Source: Streptomyces sp. YIM 121038
Lineage (GTDB): Bacteria; Actinomycetota; Actinomycetes; Streptomycetales; Streptomycetaceae
NCBI RefSeq assembly: GCF_006088715.1
Contig: NZ_CP030771.1
Coordinates: 496,001 to 560,000 of the forward strand
Direction: 5' to 3'
Length of the DNA: 64,000 nt
The notes below the pieces were generated by a model. It worked only from the letters and a program-made list of their open reading frames with translations. It was not told where the DNA came from and searched no databases. Shown here piece by piece: positions 8,262-16,136 of this stretch. How positions within the stretch are numbered: position 1 is the first letter of the stretch; every line of letters begins with the position of its first letter. The position numbers were made by a program, and so were the translations under genes.

Positions 8262-8705
8262 ATGAGTCTCATGCAGGGTGACTCCCTCACCTCACACAAC
8301 TTCGGTCTGCAGATCGACGGTGTGATGGTCGAGTACCTCTCGGAGGTCAGCGGCCTCTCCATCGAGCAGGACGTCATCGTCAGCCAGCAGAACACCGCGC
8401 AGGGCCAGATCGACATCAATCTGCTGCCGGGCGTGCAGAAGAACGGGCAGTGCACCGTGGTGCGCGGCATGACCCAGTCGGCCTCGTTCACCCAGTGGAT
8501 CAACGACTCGATCAGCGGCCGGATGAGCACGGCCCGCAAGAACGCCTCGATCATCATGATGGACTTCGAGGACAACCCGGTGAAGCGGTACAACCTGCGC
8601 AACGCCTGGTGCAGCAAGATCGACGCGAGCACCCTCAAGGCGGGCGAGGCCTCCGCGCTCACCGAGACCGTGACCATCGTCTTCGAAGAACTGGTCATCG
8701 AGTAA
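8262..8705 (+). CDS. cis1: Inner tube protein (gp19/Hcp-like fold)
   Basis: A 147-residue protein of the T4 gp19-like tail tube family. It has HNFGLQIDGVMVEYLSEVSG near residue 12, then the QNTAQGQIDINLLPG block, WINDSISGRMSTARKNASI in the middle, and EASALTETVTIVFEELVIE at the end. Subunits of this type stack as hexameric rings to form the rigid hollow tube inside the sheath. It lies 72 bases after the sheath gene with its own ribosome-binding site (agaagga). Its stop codon TAA shares a base with the ATG of the next gene. Confidence 0.94.
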   Translation: MSLMQGDSLTSHNFGLQIDGVMVEYLSEVSGLSIEQDVIVSQQNTAQGQIDINLLPGVQKNGQCTVVRGMTQSASFTQWINDSISGRMSTARKNASIIMMDFEDNPVKRYNLRNAWCSKIDASTLKAGEASALTETVTIVFEELVIE

Positions 8706-9211
8706 TGCGACGCACGGCCGTCGGAGCACCGGGGCGGGGCCCGGCCGCCGCGGCTCCGCCCGCTCCCCCGAGCGCGGTGGCGGGAGCGGAGTCCCCGTCT
8801 TCGTCTCCCGCCACCGCTCCCGCCGACACGGCGCTCCGGGAGCTGCGCACGGAGTTCCCCTTCCAGCTGCCGCGCGGCTACGTCGACGAGGCGGGGACCG
8901 TGCACCGGGACGGGGTGATGCGCCTGTCGACGGCCCGGGACGAGCTGGTCCCGCTGCGCGACGTCCGCGTCCAGGAGAACCCGGCGTACCTGTCGGTGGT
9001 GCTCCTCGGGCGCGTCATCACGCGCCTGGGCACGCTCGCCACGGTGCACGACGGGACGGTGGAGAACATGTTCGCCTCCGACCTCGCGTTCCTCCAGGAC
9101 TTCTACCGTCAGATCAACGCCGAGGGCCACACCCGCGCCGCAGTGGAGTGCCCGCACTGCTCCGAGCCGTTCGAGGTGGAACTCGGCGGGAGCCGCCTGG
9201 GGGAATCGTGA
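8705..9211 (+). CDS. Baseplate hub assembly chaperone-like protein (T4 baseplate family)
   Basis: A 168-residue protein beginning at the ATG that overlaps the tube-gene stop (TAATG). Residues 1-40 are a flexible Ala/Pro/Ser leader. Residues 45-160 match the small family seen next to tube genes in eCIS loci and often labelled T4-type baseplate hub assembly chaperone: FPFQLPRGYVDEAGTVHRDG, then ENPAYLSVVLLGRVITRLG, and a single CPHC knuckle (Cys149 and Cys152) near the end. Its role is inferred from the family: helping hub or tube assembly rather than being a major structural part. It overlaps the following small gene by four bases (GTGA). Confidence 0.75.
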   Translation: MRRTAVGAPGRGPAAAAPPAPPSAVAGAESPSSSPATAPADTALRELRTEFPFQLPRGYVDEAGTVHRDGVMRLSTARDELVPLRDVRVQENPAYLSVVLLGRVITRLGTLATVHDGTVENMFASDLAFLQDFYRQINAEGHTRAAVECPHCSEPFEVELGGSRLGES

Positions 9212-9366
9212 CGTACGCGACCGACCGACTGCACGAGGAGATCGCGTACGTCGCCTATCACTTCCACTGGAACCTGGAGACGATCCTGGACCTCGAACAC
9301 CACGACCGGCGCCGCTACGCGCACCAGATCGCGTCCTTCGTGGCCCGCGCCGGGGCGGAGGGCTGA
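9208..9366 (+). CDS. Small CIS protein (DUF6760-like, 52 residues)
   Basis: A 52-residue protein starting at GTG overlapping the previous stop (GTGA). The sequence HEEIAYVAYHFHWNLETILD followed by HHDRRRYAHQIASFV is one amphipathic helical unit. Short proteins of this type (DUF6760) recur immediately after the hub chaperone gene in Streptomyces CIS loci and resemble small phage tail-assembly proteins. The function is unknown. Its coupling on both sides (GTGA upstream, three bases to the next GTG) argues that it is translated with the structural genes. Confidence 0.75.
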   Translation: MTYATDRLHEEIAYVAYHFHWNLETILDLEHHDRRRYAHQIASFVARAGAEG

Positions 9367-9369
9367 GCG

Positions 9370-12300
9370 GTGGGGTTCTTGGACCGGCTGCGCGGTGCGC
9401 GGGGGCGCGGGGGGAACCAGGGCGGAAGCGGAGACGCCCCGGACGGTGGTCAGGCGCCGCTCGGCCACGGCCCGGCCGAGGCGGGTGGGGCTCCGGTCCC
9501 GCCCTCGGGCTCCGCCCCGGCCGCGGGTGCTGGCTGGTCGGCGCTGCCGCCGATCCAACGTGCCGTGGCGGGCGGGGAGACCGGGGTCGCGGACGCCTCG
9601 TTCGGCAGGCGGCTGCCGACCTGGCAGGACCCCTCCTTCACGGTGGCCTCCGCCCGCACCGGGGTCCTGGACGGCACCGCCGGAAGCCTGCTCTCCGCGA
9701 CGCCGCTGGCCGACTCGGCGCGGCCGGTCACGGGGCTCGAAGGGGCCGTGAGTACGGCGTCCTGGACGATTGCCGCGCGGGAGCCCGCGGGGCGGCGGGT
9801 GCCTGTGGCTCCACTGCGGGCTGTGCCCGGGGTGGAGCCGGGCTCTCTCACTCCGCCTGCGGCACCGCCGTCGCCTTCGCCGTCGGCGGAGCCGTCCTCG
9901 CCTTCGCCGTCCGCGGAGCCGTCCTCGCCGTCATCGTCTGCGGAGCCGTCCTCGCCGTCCTCGTCTTCCTCTTCGATGTCCTTGCCGCCTTCGTCGCCGC
10001 CTTCGACTCCGTCGGCCTCGTCGCCGTCTTCGCCCTCGCCCTCGTCGTCTTCCCCATCGATGTCCTCGCCACCCTCGTCGCCCTCGTCGCCTCCTTTCTC
10101 TTCGTCACCTTCGCTGTCTTCGCCTTCGTCGTCTTCGTCTTCGTCGTCTTCGTCTTCGCCTTCGTCGTCTCCGCTCTCGGCTTCCCCTTCGTCGTCCTCA
10201 CCGTCTTCCTCCGCGTCCTCACCGTCCTCGTCGTCTTCGTTGCCCTCCTCATTCGGGGTGTCGTCCGCGTCCCCGGCGGTGACCGTCGCGCGGGCGTTGG
10301 GGCCCGGTACACCCGGTGGTGCGGGCGTCGCTGGTGGATCCCGTCGGTTCATGGGGGCCGGTGGATCACCGGAGCCGAGCCGTACCGCAGGGCGTGCCGT
10401 GCCCGTGGGCCCCGGCATCCGGCCGGGGCCCACGGGTTCCTCGGTGTCGCCTGGGCCCGGGCGCCCTTCGGGGACCGCTGCGCAACCTCCTGTCGTGCAG
10501 ACGAAGCGGAGCGCGCGACTCGTGCCCGAGGGGCGGCCTGCGGGGGCGGGCCGGGTGCCGACCCGCGCTGCGCCCGCTGCGCCCGCTGCGCCCGCTGCGC
10601 CCAGGAACGATCGGCCGAGTGCCGTGAGCCCGGCGCCGCCCTCGCCTTCGGCGCCGTCTTCCGCCCCGGCACGCGGAGTTCGCGCGGCGCCCCCTGTCGC
10701 GGCCTCGCCCCGGGCCCTCACCAAGTCACCGGCCGTGTCGACGGCCGTGCAGCGTCGTGTCCTGCCCGTGGCACGCCGGGAATCGACGACGCCGCGCGCG
10801 ACGAGCGGTGGTTCGAGCGAGGGATCCGCCGCGGCTGAAGGCGGCCGAGGCGGAGATCACGTGCCCTCCGTCTCCGACCTTCCTACGGTGGCCGCAGCGG
10901 AGGCCCCGGTGAGCACCGGCGGTGTTCGTACGCCGGTCGGTGACGCCCCCGTGCAGCGCGCAACGGCACAGCCGGTCCGGCCCGGCAGAGCCATGGCCAG
11001 CGGGCCGACTGCGTCCGGTGCGTCTGGAACGACACAGCCCTCCGGTGACGCCGCGCGCGGCACGGACGACCAGAATGAGACCGACTCCGCCGGCAGCCCG
11101 CAGCCCGTGCAGCGAGCCATAACCCAACCACCCCAGCCCGCCAACACCACGACCCCCAGCCCAACTTCGCCAGACCCGATGCACAGCACGGGCAACCCCA
11201 CTCCCCCGGCCCCTCGCACCACCCCCACCAACGGCCCCCAGCCAGTGCGACGCGCCGTCACCCAACCGGTCCGGCACGACAACACCACAGCTGCCGGACC
11301 GGCTTCCTCCGACACACACGTAGCGACGCCGCGCTCCGGCCACGAGCCGCACGGCACGAGCGACCACACCGCTCCCACCGACAGCCCACACCCGGTACAG
11401 CGAGCCATCGCCCAGCCGACCCGGCCCGTCAAGACCACGGCCACCGGCCCGGCTTCCTCCGGGACACACCCGGTCCAGCGAGCCGTCACCCCGGGAAGCA
11501 CGGGCACATCCGGCGTACGTCCCGCAGTGCCTGGCAGTACGGCAGACCGACGTGGCACACCGAGCCGCGCGGCCGATGGCCCGCCCATACCGCCGGCGCA
11601 GCGAGCGCGGCCGCAGGCCCAGCCCTCAGCAGAGCCGCGCCCTCCACGCCCCGCCCACCCGAGCCCGAGCGGAACTTCGAAGCCGGACCCGTCGACGGCC
11701 TCCGCCTCGCCCTCGCCGAAGGCCTCACCGCACGGCGGCGTGCCCACATCGGCCGGTCCCAGTCCCAGCAGCACCCCCTCGCGCCAGACGACTTCGCACA
11801 ACTCGGTGCCCTTCCAGGCGAGTTCAGGGGCGAGCGACGCCCCGGTCCAGCGGCGCGCGCTCCCGGCCCGCCTCGGTAGCACCGGCCCCGGACCCCACAC
11901 CCCGGCGACCGCCTCCACGAACCCGCCCGCCGACGCGCCTTCGGCCGCAGCGGCAGCCCCCGGCCCCACCGGCGTAAGCACCACAACCGGCGAGCCGAGG
12001 CCCCTCCGTCAGGGCCTCGGTGCCCCGGTGGCCTCCGTGCAGGCCCCGGTCCAGCGCGCTGCGGCGCCCGTGCAGCGGCGGCGTACCCCGCTCGGCGCCC
12101 CGATCACCCCGGTGGAGCCATCAGCCGCCGCGGACGGGGAACTCACCGTTCAGCGCAGCCCGTTCAGGCGGAGTCACCACTCGGCGGTCGGGGCCCTCGC
12201 CGCGTCGGCGGCCGCGACCGTCGCCGACACCCTGGGGCGTGTCGAGCCACGGGGCACGGAGCGCCCCGAGGACCCTCCACCGGCCTACAGCCCGGCCGCC

Positions 12301-12534
12301 GTGGACGCGGCGCCACCCCCGTACACCGTGGGCTCGACGCCGGTCGCGTCCGACGACGAGGCGCCGCCCGCCTACACCCGGGTCCCCGAGGGCTCCTTCG
12401 ACCCCAAGGGCCTCTCGGACTTCCAGGTGGACGAGCTGGTGCACCGGATGGTCGGCCGCATCACGCGGCTGATCCGTACCGAACTCCGCATGGACCGCGA
12501 GCGGATCGGCAGGCTCCGTGACGACCACCGCTGA
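9370..12534 (+). CDS. Very long disordered Ser/Pro-rich CIS protein with PVQR motifs
   Basis: A 1054-residue protein starting at GTG three bases after the previous stop. The N-terminus is a short helix (GFLDRLRGARGRGGNQGG), then PPIQRAVAGGE. Residues about 155-300 are almost pure Ser/Pro encoded by hexamer-like repeats. Residues 380-920 are Pro/Thr/Ala/Arg-rich and carry roughly ten short PVQRA or VQRR motifs, several inside longer blocks ending AITQP, AVTQP or AIAQP. The C-terminus is the only ordered-looking part: LSDFQVDELVHRMVGRITRL, a basic amphipathic helix. No tape-measure gene was recognised elsewhere, so this could be a length-setting, scaffold or cargo-docking protein. The function is not known. 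It is too disordered for a normal enzyme. Confidence 0.7.
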   Translation: MGFLDRLRGARGRGGNQGGSGDAPDGGQAPLGHGPAEAGGAPVPPSGSAPAAGAGWSALPPIQRAVAGGETGVADASFGRRLPTWQDPSFTVASARTGVLDGTAGSLLSATPLADSARPVTGLEGAVSTASWTIAAREPAGRRVPVAPLRAVPGVEPGSLTPPAAPPSPSPSAEPSSPSPSAEPSSPSSSAEPSSPSSSSSSMSLPPSSPPSTPSASSPSSPSPSSSSPSMSSPPSSPSSPPFSSSPSLSSPSSSSSSSSSSSPSSSPLSASPSSSSPSSSASSPSSSSSLPSSFGVSSASPAVTVARALGPGTPGGAGVAGGSRRFMGAGGSPEPSRTAGRAVPVGPGIRPGPTGSSVSPGPGRPSGTAAQPPVVQTKRSARLVPEGRPAGAGRVPTRAAPAAPAAPAAPRNDRPSAVSPAPPSPSAPSSAPARGVRAAPPVAASPRALTKSPAVSTAVQRRVLPVARRESTTPRATSGGSSEGSAAAEGGRGGDHVPSVSDLPTVAAAEAPVSTGGVRTPVGDAPVQRATAQPVRPGRAMASGPTASGASGTTQPSGDAARGTDDQNETDSAGSPQPVQRAITQPPQPANTTTPSPTSPDPMHSTGNPTPPAPRTTPTNGPQPVRRAVTQPVRHDNTTAAGPASSDTHVATPRSGHEPHGTSDHTAPTDSPHPVQRAIAQPTRPVKTTATGPASSGTHPVQRAVTPGSTGTSGVRPAVPGSTADRRGTPSRAADGPPIPPAQRARPQAQPSAEPRPPRPAHPSPSGTSKPDPSTASASPSPKASPHGGVPTSAGPSPSSTPSRQTTSHNSVPFQASSGASDAPVQRRALPARLGSTGPGPHTPATASTNPPADAPSAAAAAPGPTGVSTTTGEPRPLRQGLGAPVASVQAPVQRAAAPVQRRRTPLGAPITPVEPSAAADGELTVQRSPFRRSHHSAVGALAASAAATVADTLGRVEPRGTERPEDPPPAYSPAAVDAAPPPYTVGSTPVASDDEAPPAYTRVPEGSFDPKGLSDFQVDELVHRMVGRITRLIRTELRMDRERIGRLRDDHR
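9870..10250. repeat. Hexamer/trinucleotide microsatellite (Ser/Pro-coding)
   Basis: Tandem short units of the tcgtct, ttcgcc and tcgccg type fill about 380 bases inside the long CIS gene and encode runs of Ser and Pro. Unlike the rest of the window, TCT, CCT and TTC-type trinucleotides are frequent, giving a visibly different composition. Changes in multiples of three would alter protein length without breaking the frame. Confidence 0.8.
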
Positions 12535-12586
12535 GCCGCGGCTCTCCTCGTACGACCAGCAGAAGCGACAGAAAGGCCCCCGCACG

Positions 12587-13009
12587 ATGCCCCGTCAGGA
12601 CCCGGGCTCAACGATTTGGTTCCGCCTCTCCATCGACGGCGAGAGCCTCGGCTACTTCAACGGATGCGAAGGCCTTTCGTCTCAGGTGGAGATCGAGCGC
12701 CGCCAGGAGGGCGGCAACAACGGCTTCGTGTGGCAACTGCCGTCCCGCGTCACGTTCTCCACCATCCGGCTGACCCGTCCGCTCACCCCGGACACCGCGA
12801 AGGTCGCCAAGTGGATCTCCTCCGTGCAGACCGGGATCAAGCGGCCCACCGCCGAGATCGCGGCCCTGCGCGCGGACGGCTCCGAGGTCGCGCGCTGGGG
12901 CCTGATCGACGTACTGCCGGTCAGCTGGCAGGGCCCGCGGCTCGACCCCGGAAGTCCGGCCGTCGCCACGGAGGTCCTGGAGATCACCCACCACGGATTC
13001 ACGGACTGA
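12587..13009 (+). CDS. Second tube-type protein (gp19-like, Pvc5-like)
   Basis: A 140-residue protein of the same fold family as the tube protein. It has STIWFRLSIDGESLGYFNGC, then EGLSSQVEIERRQEGGNNG, a central VTFSTIRLTRPLTPDTAKV, and EVLEITHHGF at the end. In Afp/PVC systems the paralogous tube proteins form the initiating ring between baseplate and tube; that role is inferred here. I chose the ATG at 12587, preceded by agaaagg. A GTG at 12518 in the same frame would add 23 residues and overlap the previous gene by 17 bases. Conservation begins after the ATG. Confidence 0.85.
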   Translation: MPRQDPGSTIWFRLSIDGESLGYFNGCEGLSSQVEIERRQEGGNNGFVWQLPSRVTFSTIRLTRPLTPDTAKVAKWISSVQTGIKRPTAEIAALRADGSEVARWGLIDVLPVSWQGPRLDPGSPAVATEVLEITHHGFTD

Positions 13010-13051
13010 AGACATCGCGGCGACCGGAGAGAAGAGCGGGAGACCCACCCC

Positions 13052-13771
13052 ATGCCCAAGAACAAGGGCGCAGGCAAGAGCCTCGTACGCGCCAGCCTCG
13101 CCATCCACGAGCCCCCCATCGGCACCAGCACCATCCCGGGAGGGCTCATCAGGACGTTCGCCTTCGACTTCAACCCGGCGCAGCTGACCATCGGCCGCCG
13201 CGCGAACTGGACGGTGACGCCGACGGCGGCCAACCGGGACGGCGCGATGCCGGAGTTCATGGGTTCGGAGCCGCGCGAGATGAGCGTGGAGATCTTCCTG
13301 GACTCCTCCGACCAGCCGACGAGCAACGAGGTCCTCAAGAAGGTGCAGGCGCTCCTCGACTGCTGTGGGGTGACCGCCAAGAGCAAGGACGCCGACCAGC
13401 CGTCGCCGCCGTGGGTGATCTTCCAGTGGGGGTCGTTCAAGACCGCCCGCTTCACCGCCTACGTCAGCTCCGTCGACGCCTCGTACACCCTGTTCGGCAC
13501 CTCGGGCATGCCCCTGCGCGCCGCCTGCCAGCTGCGCCTGCACGAGATCCCGGGCGACCCCATGGGGCAGAACCCGACCTCGGGCGCGCTCACCGCGCAG
13601 CGCGTGCACCGGGTCGTCGCCGGTGACTCGCTGCAGTCGCTCGCCTGGCGCGAGTACGGCGACGCCACGGTGTGGCGGGCCATCGCCGAGGCCAACGGGA
13701 TCGACGACCCGTCCGTCCTCGCCTCGGGCACCGAACTCCTGCTCCCCGCGCCGCAGGAGGTGGGCCGCTGA
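13052..13771 (+). CDS. cis7: LysM-domain baseplate/hub connector protein (Pvc7/Afp7-like)
   Basis: A 239-residue protein. Residues 25-170 form the conserved beta-rich domain that binds the tube-like proteins and spike in CIS baseplates (FAFDFNPAQLTIGRRANWTV, VEIFLDSS, WGSFKTARFTAYVSSVDASY, LRAACQLRLHEIP). Residues 186-232 are a LysM module (HRVVAGDSLQSLAWREYG, then WRAIAEANGID). LysM in this setting is used inside the baseplate, as in phage gp53-like proteins, rather than for wall binding. It starts from ATG with a ribosome-binding site (gagagaagagcggg) and ends in TGATG, overlapping the spike gene by one base. Confidence 0.9.
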   Translation: MPKNKGAGKSLVRASLAIHEPPIGTSTIPGGLIRTFAFDFNPAQLTIGRRANWTVTPTAANRDGAMPEFMGSEPREMSVEIFLDSSDQPTSNEVLKKVQALLDCCGVTAKSKDADQPSPPWVIFQWGSFKTARFTAYVSSVDASYTLFGTSGMPLRAACQLRLHEIPGDPMGQNPTSGALTAQRVHRVVAGDSLQSLAWREYGDATVWRAIAEANGIDDPSVLASGTELLLPAPQEVGR

Positions 13772-15654
13772 TGGGCAGCACCGCGTTCTCCAGCATCATC
13801 AAGGTGAGGCTCGGCGGCACCGAACTCACCGACGAGCAGGCCCGGACGCTCGTCGACGGCTGGGTCGACCAGGGCGCCGGGATGCCCGCCGCGTTCCGCC
13901 TCACCTTCCGCGACCCGCACCGGCTGCTCCTGAAGGAGCTGGGCGTGACGTTCGGCACCGACGTGGTGCTCACCCCGGTGGCCGACGGGCAGGGCGCGGG
14001 CGACCCGCTCTTCACCGGCGAGGTCACCGCCCTGGAGGCCGACTACGACGGCACCGGCTCCTTCACCGTCATCCGCGGCTACGACCTCGGCCACCGCTTC
14101 CTGCGCCGGCGCCGCGTGGTCGCGTACACGAACGAGACCGCGTCCTCGATCGTGCGGAAGCTGGCCGGGCTCGCGGGCGTGCCCGTGGGGACGATCGAGT
14201 CCTCCGGCGCGAGCTACGAGTTCATCAGCCAGGCCAACGTCACCGACTGGGACTTCATCGCCCGCCTCGCGGACGAGAACAACATGGTGATGTCCCTCGA
14301 CGCCGAGGGCCGGTTCAACTTCGTCTCGCCGAAGCCCTCGTCGGGCGCGCCCTCGCCGAAGAGCGAGAAGAACCCCCTCGTCCTGAAGTCCGGGATCGAC
14401 ATCCTGCGCCTTCGCACCTCCGTGACCGCCGCCGACCAGGTGGCCGAGGTGGAGGTGCGCGGTTACGACGTCGCCACCGCGCGCGAGATCGTGGAGACGT
14501 CGAGCAGCGCGAAGAATCCGGTCTTCTCCCTCGGCACCTCGCCCCGGCGCGCCGCGGGCGCCTTCAAGAAGACCAAGCTCGTGCAGACCTCGATGCCCTA
14601 CGACAAGCGGCCCGAGGTCAAGCACGCCGCCGACGCCCTCTACGACGACGTGTCCTCCTCCTTCTCCGAACTGGAGGTGCTCGTCCACGGCAACCCCAAG
14701 CTGCGCCCCGGGCTGCCCGTGGCGCTCGGCGACGTCGGCTGGCCCTTCCAGGGCAAGTACACGACGACGTCCGTACGGCACGTGTTCGGCAACGGGCAGC
14801 GCTACGAGTCCTGGGTGACGGTCAGCGGCCGCCAGTGGCGCTCCCTGTACGGGCTCACCTCGGGCGGCACGGCGAGCGAGCCGCGGCTGCCCGGCGTGGC
14901 CAACGCCGTGGTCACGGACGTCGACACGAAGGACGAACAGGCCCGTGTGAAGCTGAAGTTCCCCTGGCTGGACGACACGTACGTCAGTGACTGGACGCGC
15001 TGTGTGCACCTCGGCGGGAAGCGCGGCGGCGGCATCTTCCCGCTGGACGTGGGCGACGAGGTCCTCGTCGGCTTCGACCGGGGCGCGCTCGACCACCCCT
15101 TCGTGATCGGCGGCCTCTACAACGGCAAGGACAAGCCGACCCGGAACAAGGCCCCGCTGTACTCCGGGGCGCGCAACCAGGCCAGCCGCCACACCATCTC
15201 CGACCGCACCGGCAACCGCGTCGACCTGCTCAGCCAGCGCGTGGGCGCCCACCGGGGCGTCAGGCTCGCCACGGGCGACGACAAGCTGACCGTCCACCTG
15301 GACCGCGCCAAGACCGAGATCACCGTGGACAGCAAGGGCTCGGTCACCATCAAGGGCGGCCGCTCCGTGTCCGTCCAGGCGGGCGCGGACCTCAGCCTGA
15401 GCGCCAAGGGCAACGTGTCCATCAAGAGCGGCGGAATGCTCAACATGCGGGCCGCGAGCGCGGTCAACGTGAACGCGGGCGGCGGCGGTTTCAGCGTCAA
15501 CGCCTCGTTCCTCAACGTGCGGGCCGGCGGCCTCGCGACCATCAGTACCGCCGGGATCCTGTCGCTCACCTCCGCCGCCGGCATGACGCTGACCTCGTCC
15601 AACATCAATCTGACCGGCGCGGTCCTGATCAACCGCAAACCGCTCCCCTTCTGA
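13771..15654 (+). CDS. cis8: VgrG-like spike protein (gp27-gp5 fusion)
   Basis: A 627-residue protein starting at the ATG overlapping the previous stop (TGATG). Residues 1-340 are the hub part (gp27/phage late control D-like), with the typical FLRRRRVVAYTNETASSIVRK and NVTDWDFIARLADENNMVMS blocks. Residues 370-460 are an OB-fold region (GVANAVVTDVDTKDEQARVK, KFPWLDDTYVSDWTRC, FPLDVGDEVLVGFDRG, FVIGGLYNGKDKPT). Residues 520-627 are regular repeats (VTIKGGRSVSVQAGADLSLS, GNVSIKSGGMLNM and similar) that build the triangular beta-helix needle. It trimerises into the puncturing tip. No PAAR gene follows to cap the needle. Confidence 0.94.
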   Translation: MGSTAFSSIIKVRLGGTELTDEQARTLVDGWVDQGAGMPAAFRLTFRDPHRLLLKELGVTFGTDVVLTPVADGQGAGDPLFTGEVTALEADYDGTGSFTVIRGYDLGHRFLRRRRVVAYTNETASSIVRKLAGLAGVPVGTIESSGASYEFISQANVTDWDFIARLADENNMVMSLDAEGRFNFVSPKPSSGAPSPKSEKNPLVLKSGIDILRLRTSVTAADQVAEVEVRGYDVATAREIVETSSSAKNPVFSLGTSPRRAAGAFKKTKLVQTSMPYDKRPEVKHAADALYDDVSSSFSELEVLVHGNPKLRPGLPVALGDVGWPFQGKYTTTSVRHVFGNGQRYESWVTVSGRQWRSLYGLTSGGTASEPRLPGVANAVVTDVDTKDEQARVKLKFPWLDDTYVSDWTRCVHLGGKRGGGIFPLDVGDEVLVGFDRGALDHPFVIGGLYNGKDKPTRNKAPLYSGARNQASRHTISDRTGNRVDLLSQRVGAHRGVRLATGDDKLTVHLDRAKTEITVDSKGSVTIKGGRSVSVQAGADLSLSAKGNVSIKSGGMLNMRAASAVNVNAGGGGFSVNASFLNVRAGGLATISTAGILSLTSAAGMTLTSSNINLTGAVLINRKPLPF

Positions 15655-15673
15655 TGAGGACTTCTGATGAGGA
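15648..15673. repeat. 13-bp tandem duplication at the spike stop codon
   Basis: The unit cttctgatgagga occurs at 15648-15660 and 15661-15673. The first copy contains the spike-gene stop codon (TGA 15652-15654) and each copy carries a gagga Shine-Dalgarno-like core. It lies 13 bases before the start of the gp25-like gene and may duplicate a ribosome-landing site. Confidence 0.75.
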
Positions 15674-15686
15674 CAGGTGATCCCTG

Positions 15687-16136
15687 ATGGCCGAACAGTT
15701 CGTCGGCTCCGGCTGGGCGTTCCCGCTGCGCATCGGGCCCACCGGCGGCATCGCCCTGGTCAGCGGGGAGCGCGAGATCGAGGAGGCCATCCGGCTCGTC
15801 CTCGCCACCGCGCCCGGCGAGCGGCCGATGCGCCCGGAGTTCGGCTGCGCCATCCACGACCTGGTGTTCGCCCCGGTCAACGAGCAGACCGCGGGCCGCA
15901 TCCAGCACGAGGTGCACCTGAGCCTGGACCGCTGGGAGCCGCGCATCGAGGTCCGGAGCGTGGAGGTCAGCACGGGCACCGACCAGAGCGTGCTCTACAT
16001 CGACGTCCGCTACGCGATCCGCGGCACGAACAACCCGCGCAGCCTCGTCTTCCCCTTCTACGTCATTCCCTCCCACGAGGAGCCCGGGGCCCCGGAGGCG
16101 CCCGCCGGCCCCGGCTCCCCCGAAAGCGACCGCTGA
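15687..16136 (+). CDS. cis9: gp25-like baseplate wedge protein
   Basis: A 149-residue protein of the GPW/gp25 family. It has GSGWAFPLRIGPTGGIALVS, then EREIEEAIRLVLATAPGERP and MRPEFGCAIHDLVFAPVNEQ, with the family's characteristic EFG motif near residue 51. gp25 connects the baseplate wedges to the first sheath ring and starts sheath polymerisation. The last 20 residues are Pro/Gly-rich and probably loose. Its stop codon overlaps the ATG of the next gene (TGATG), so it is coupled to the J-like baseplate gene. Confidence 0.93.
   Translation: MAEQFVGSGWAFPLRIGPTGGIALVSGEREIEEAIRLVLATAPGERPMRPEFGCAIHDLVFAPVNEQTAGRIQHEVHLSLDRWEPRIEVRSVEVSTGTDQSVLYIDVRYAIRGTNNPRSLVFPFYVIPSHEEPGAPEAPAGPGSPESDR

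Noticed and set aside
9450..10724. Long minus-strand open frame (424 codons, Asp/Glu/Gly-rich) opposite the Ser/Pro-rich CIS gene
   Set aside because: It is the mirror image of the Ser/Pro hexamer repeat on the coding strand, has no ribosome-binding site and no family-like region.
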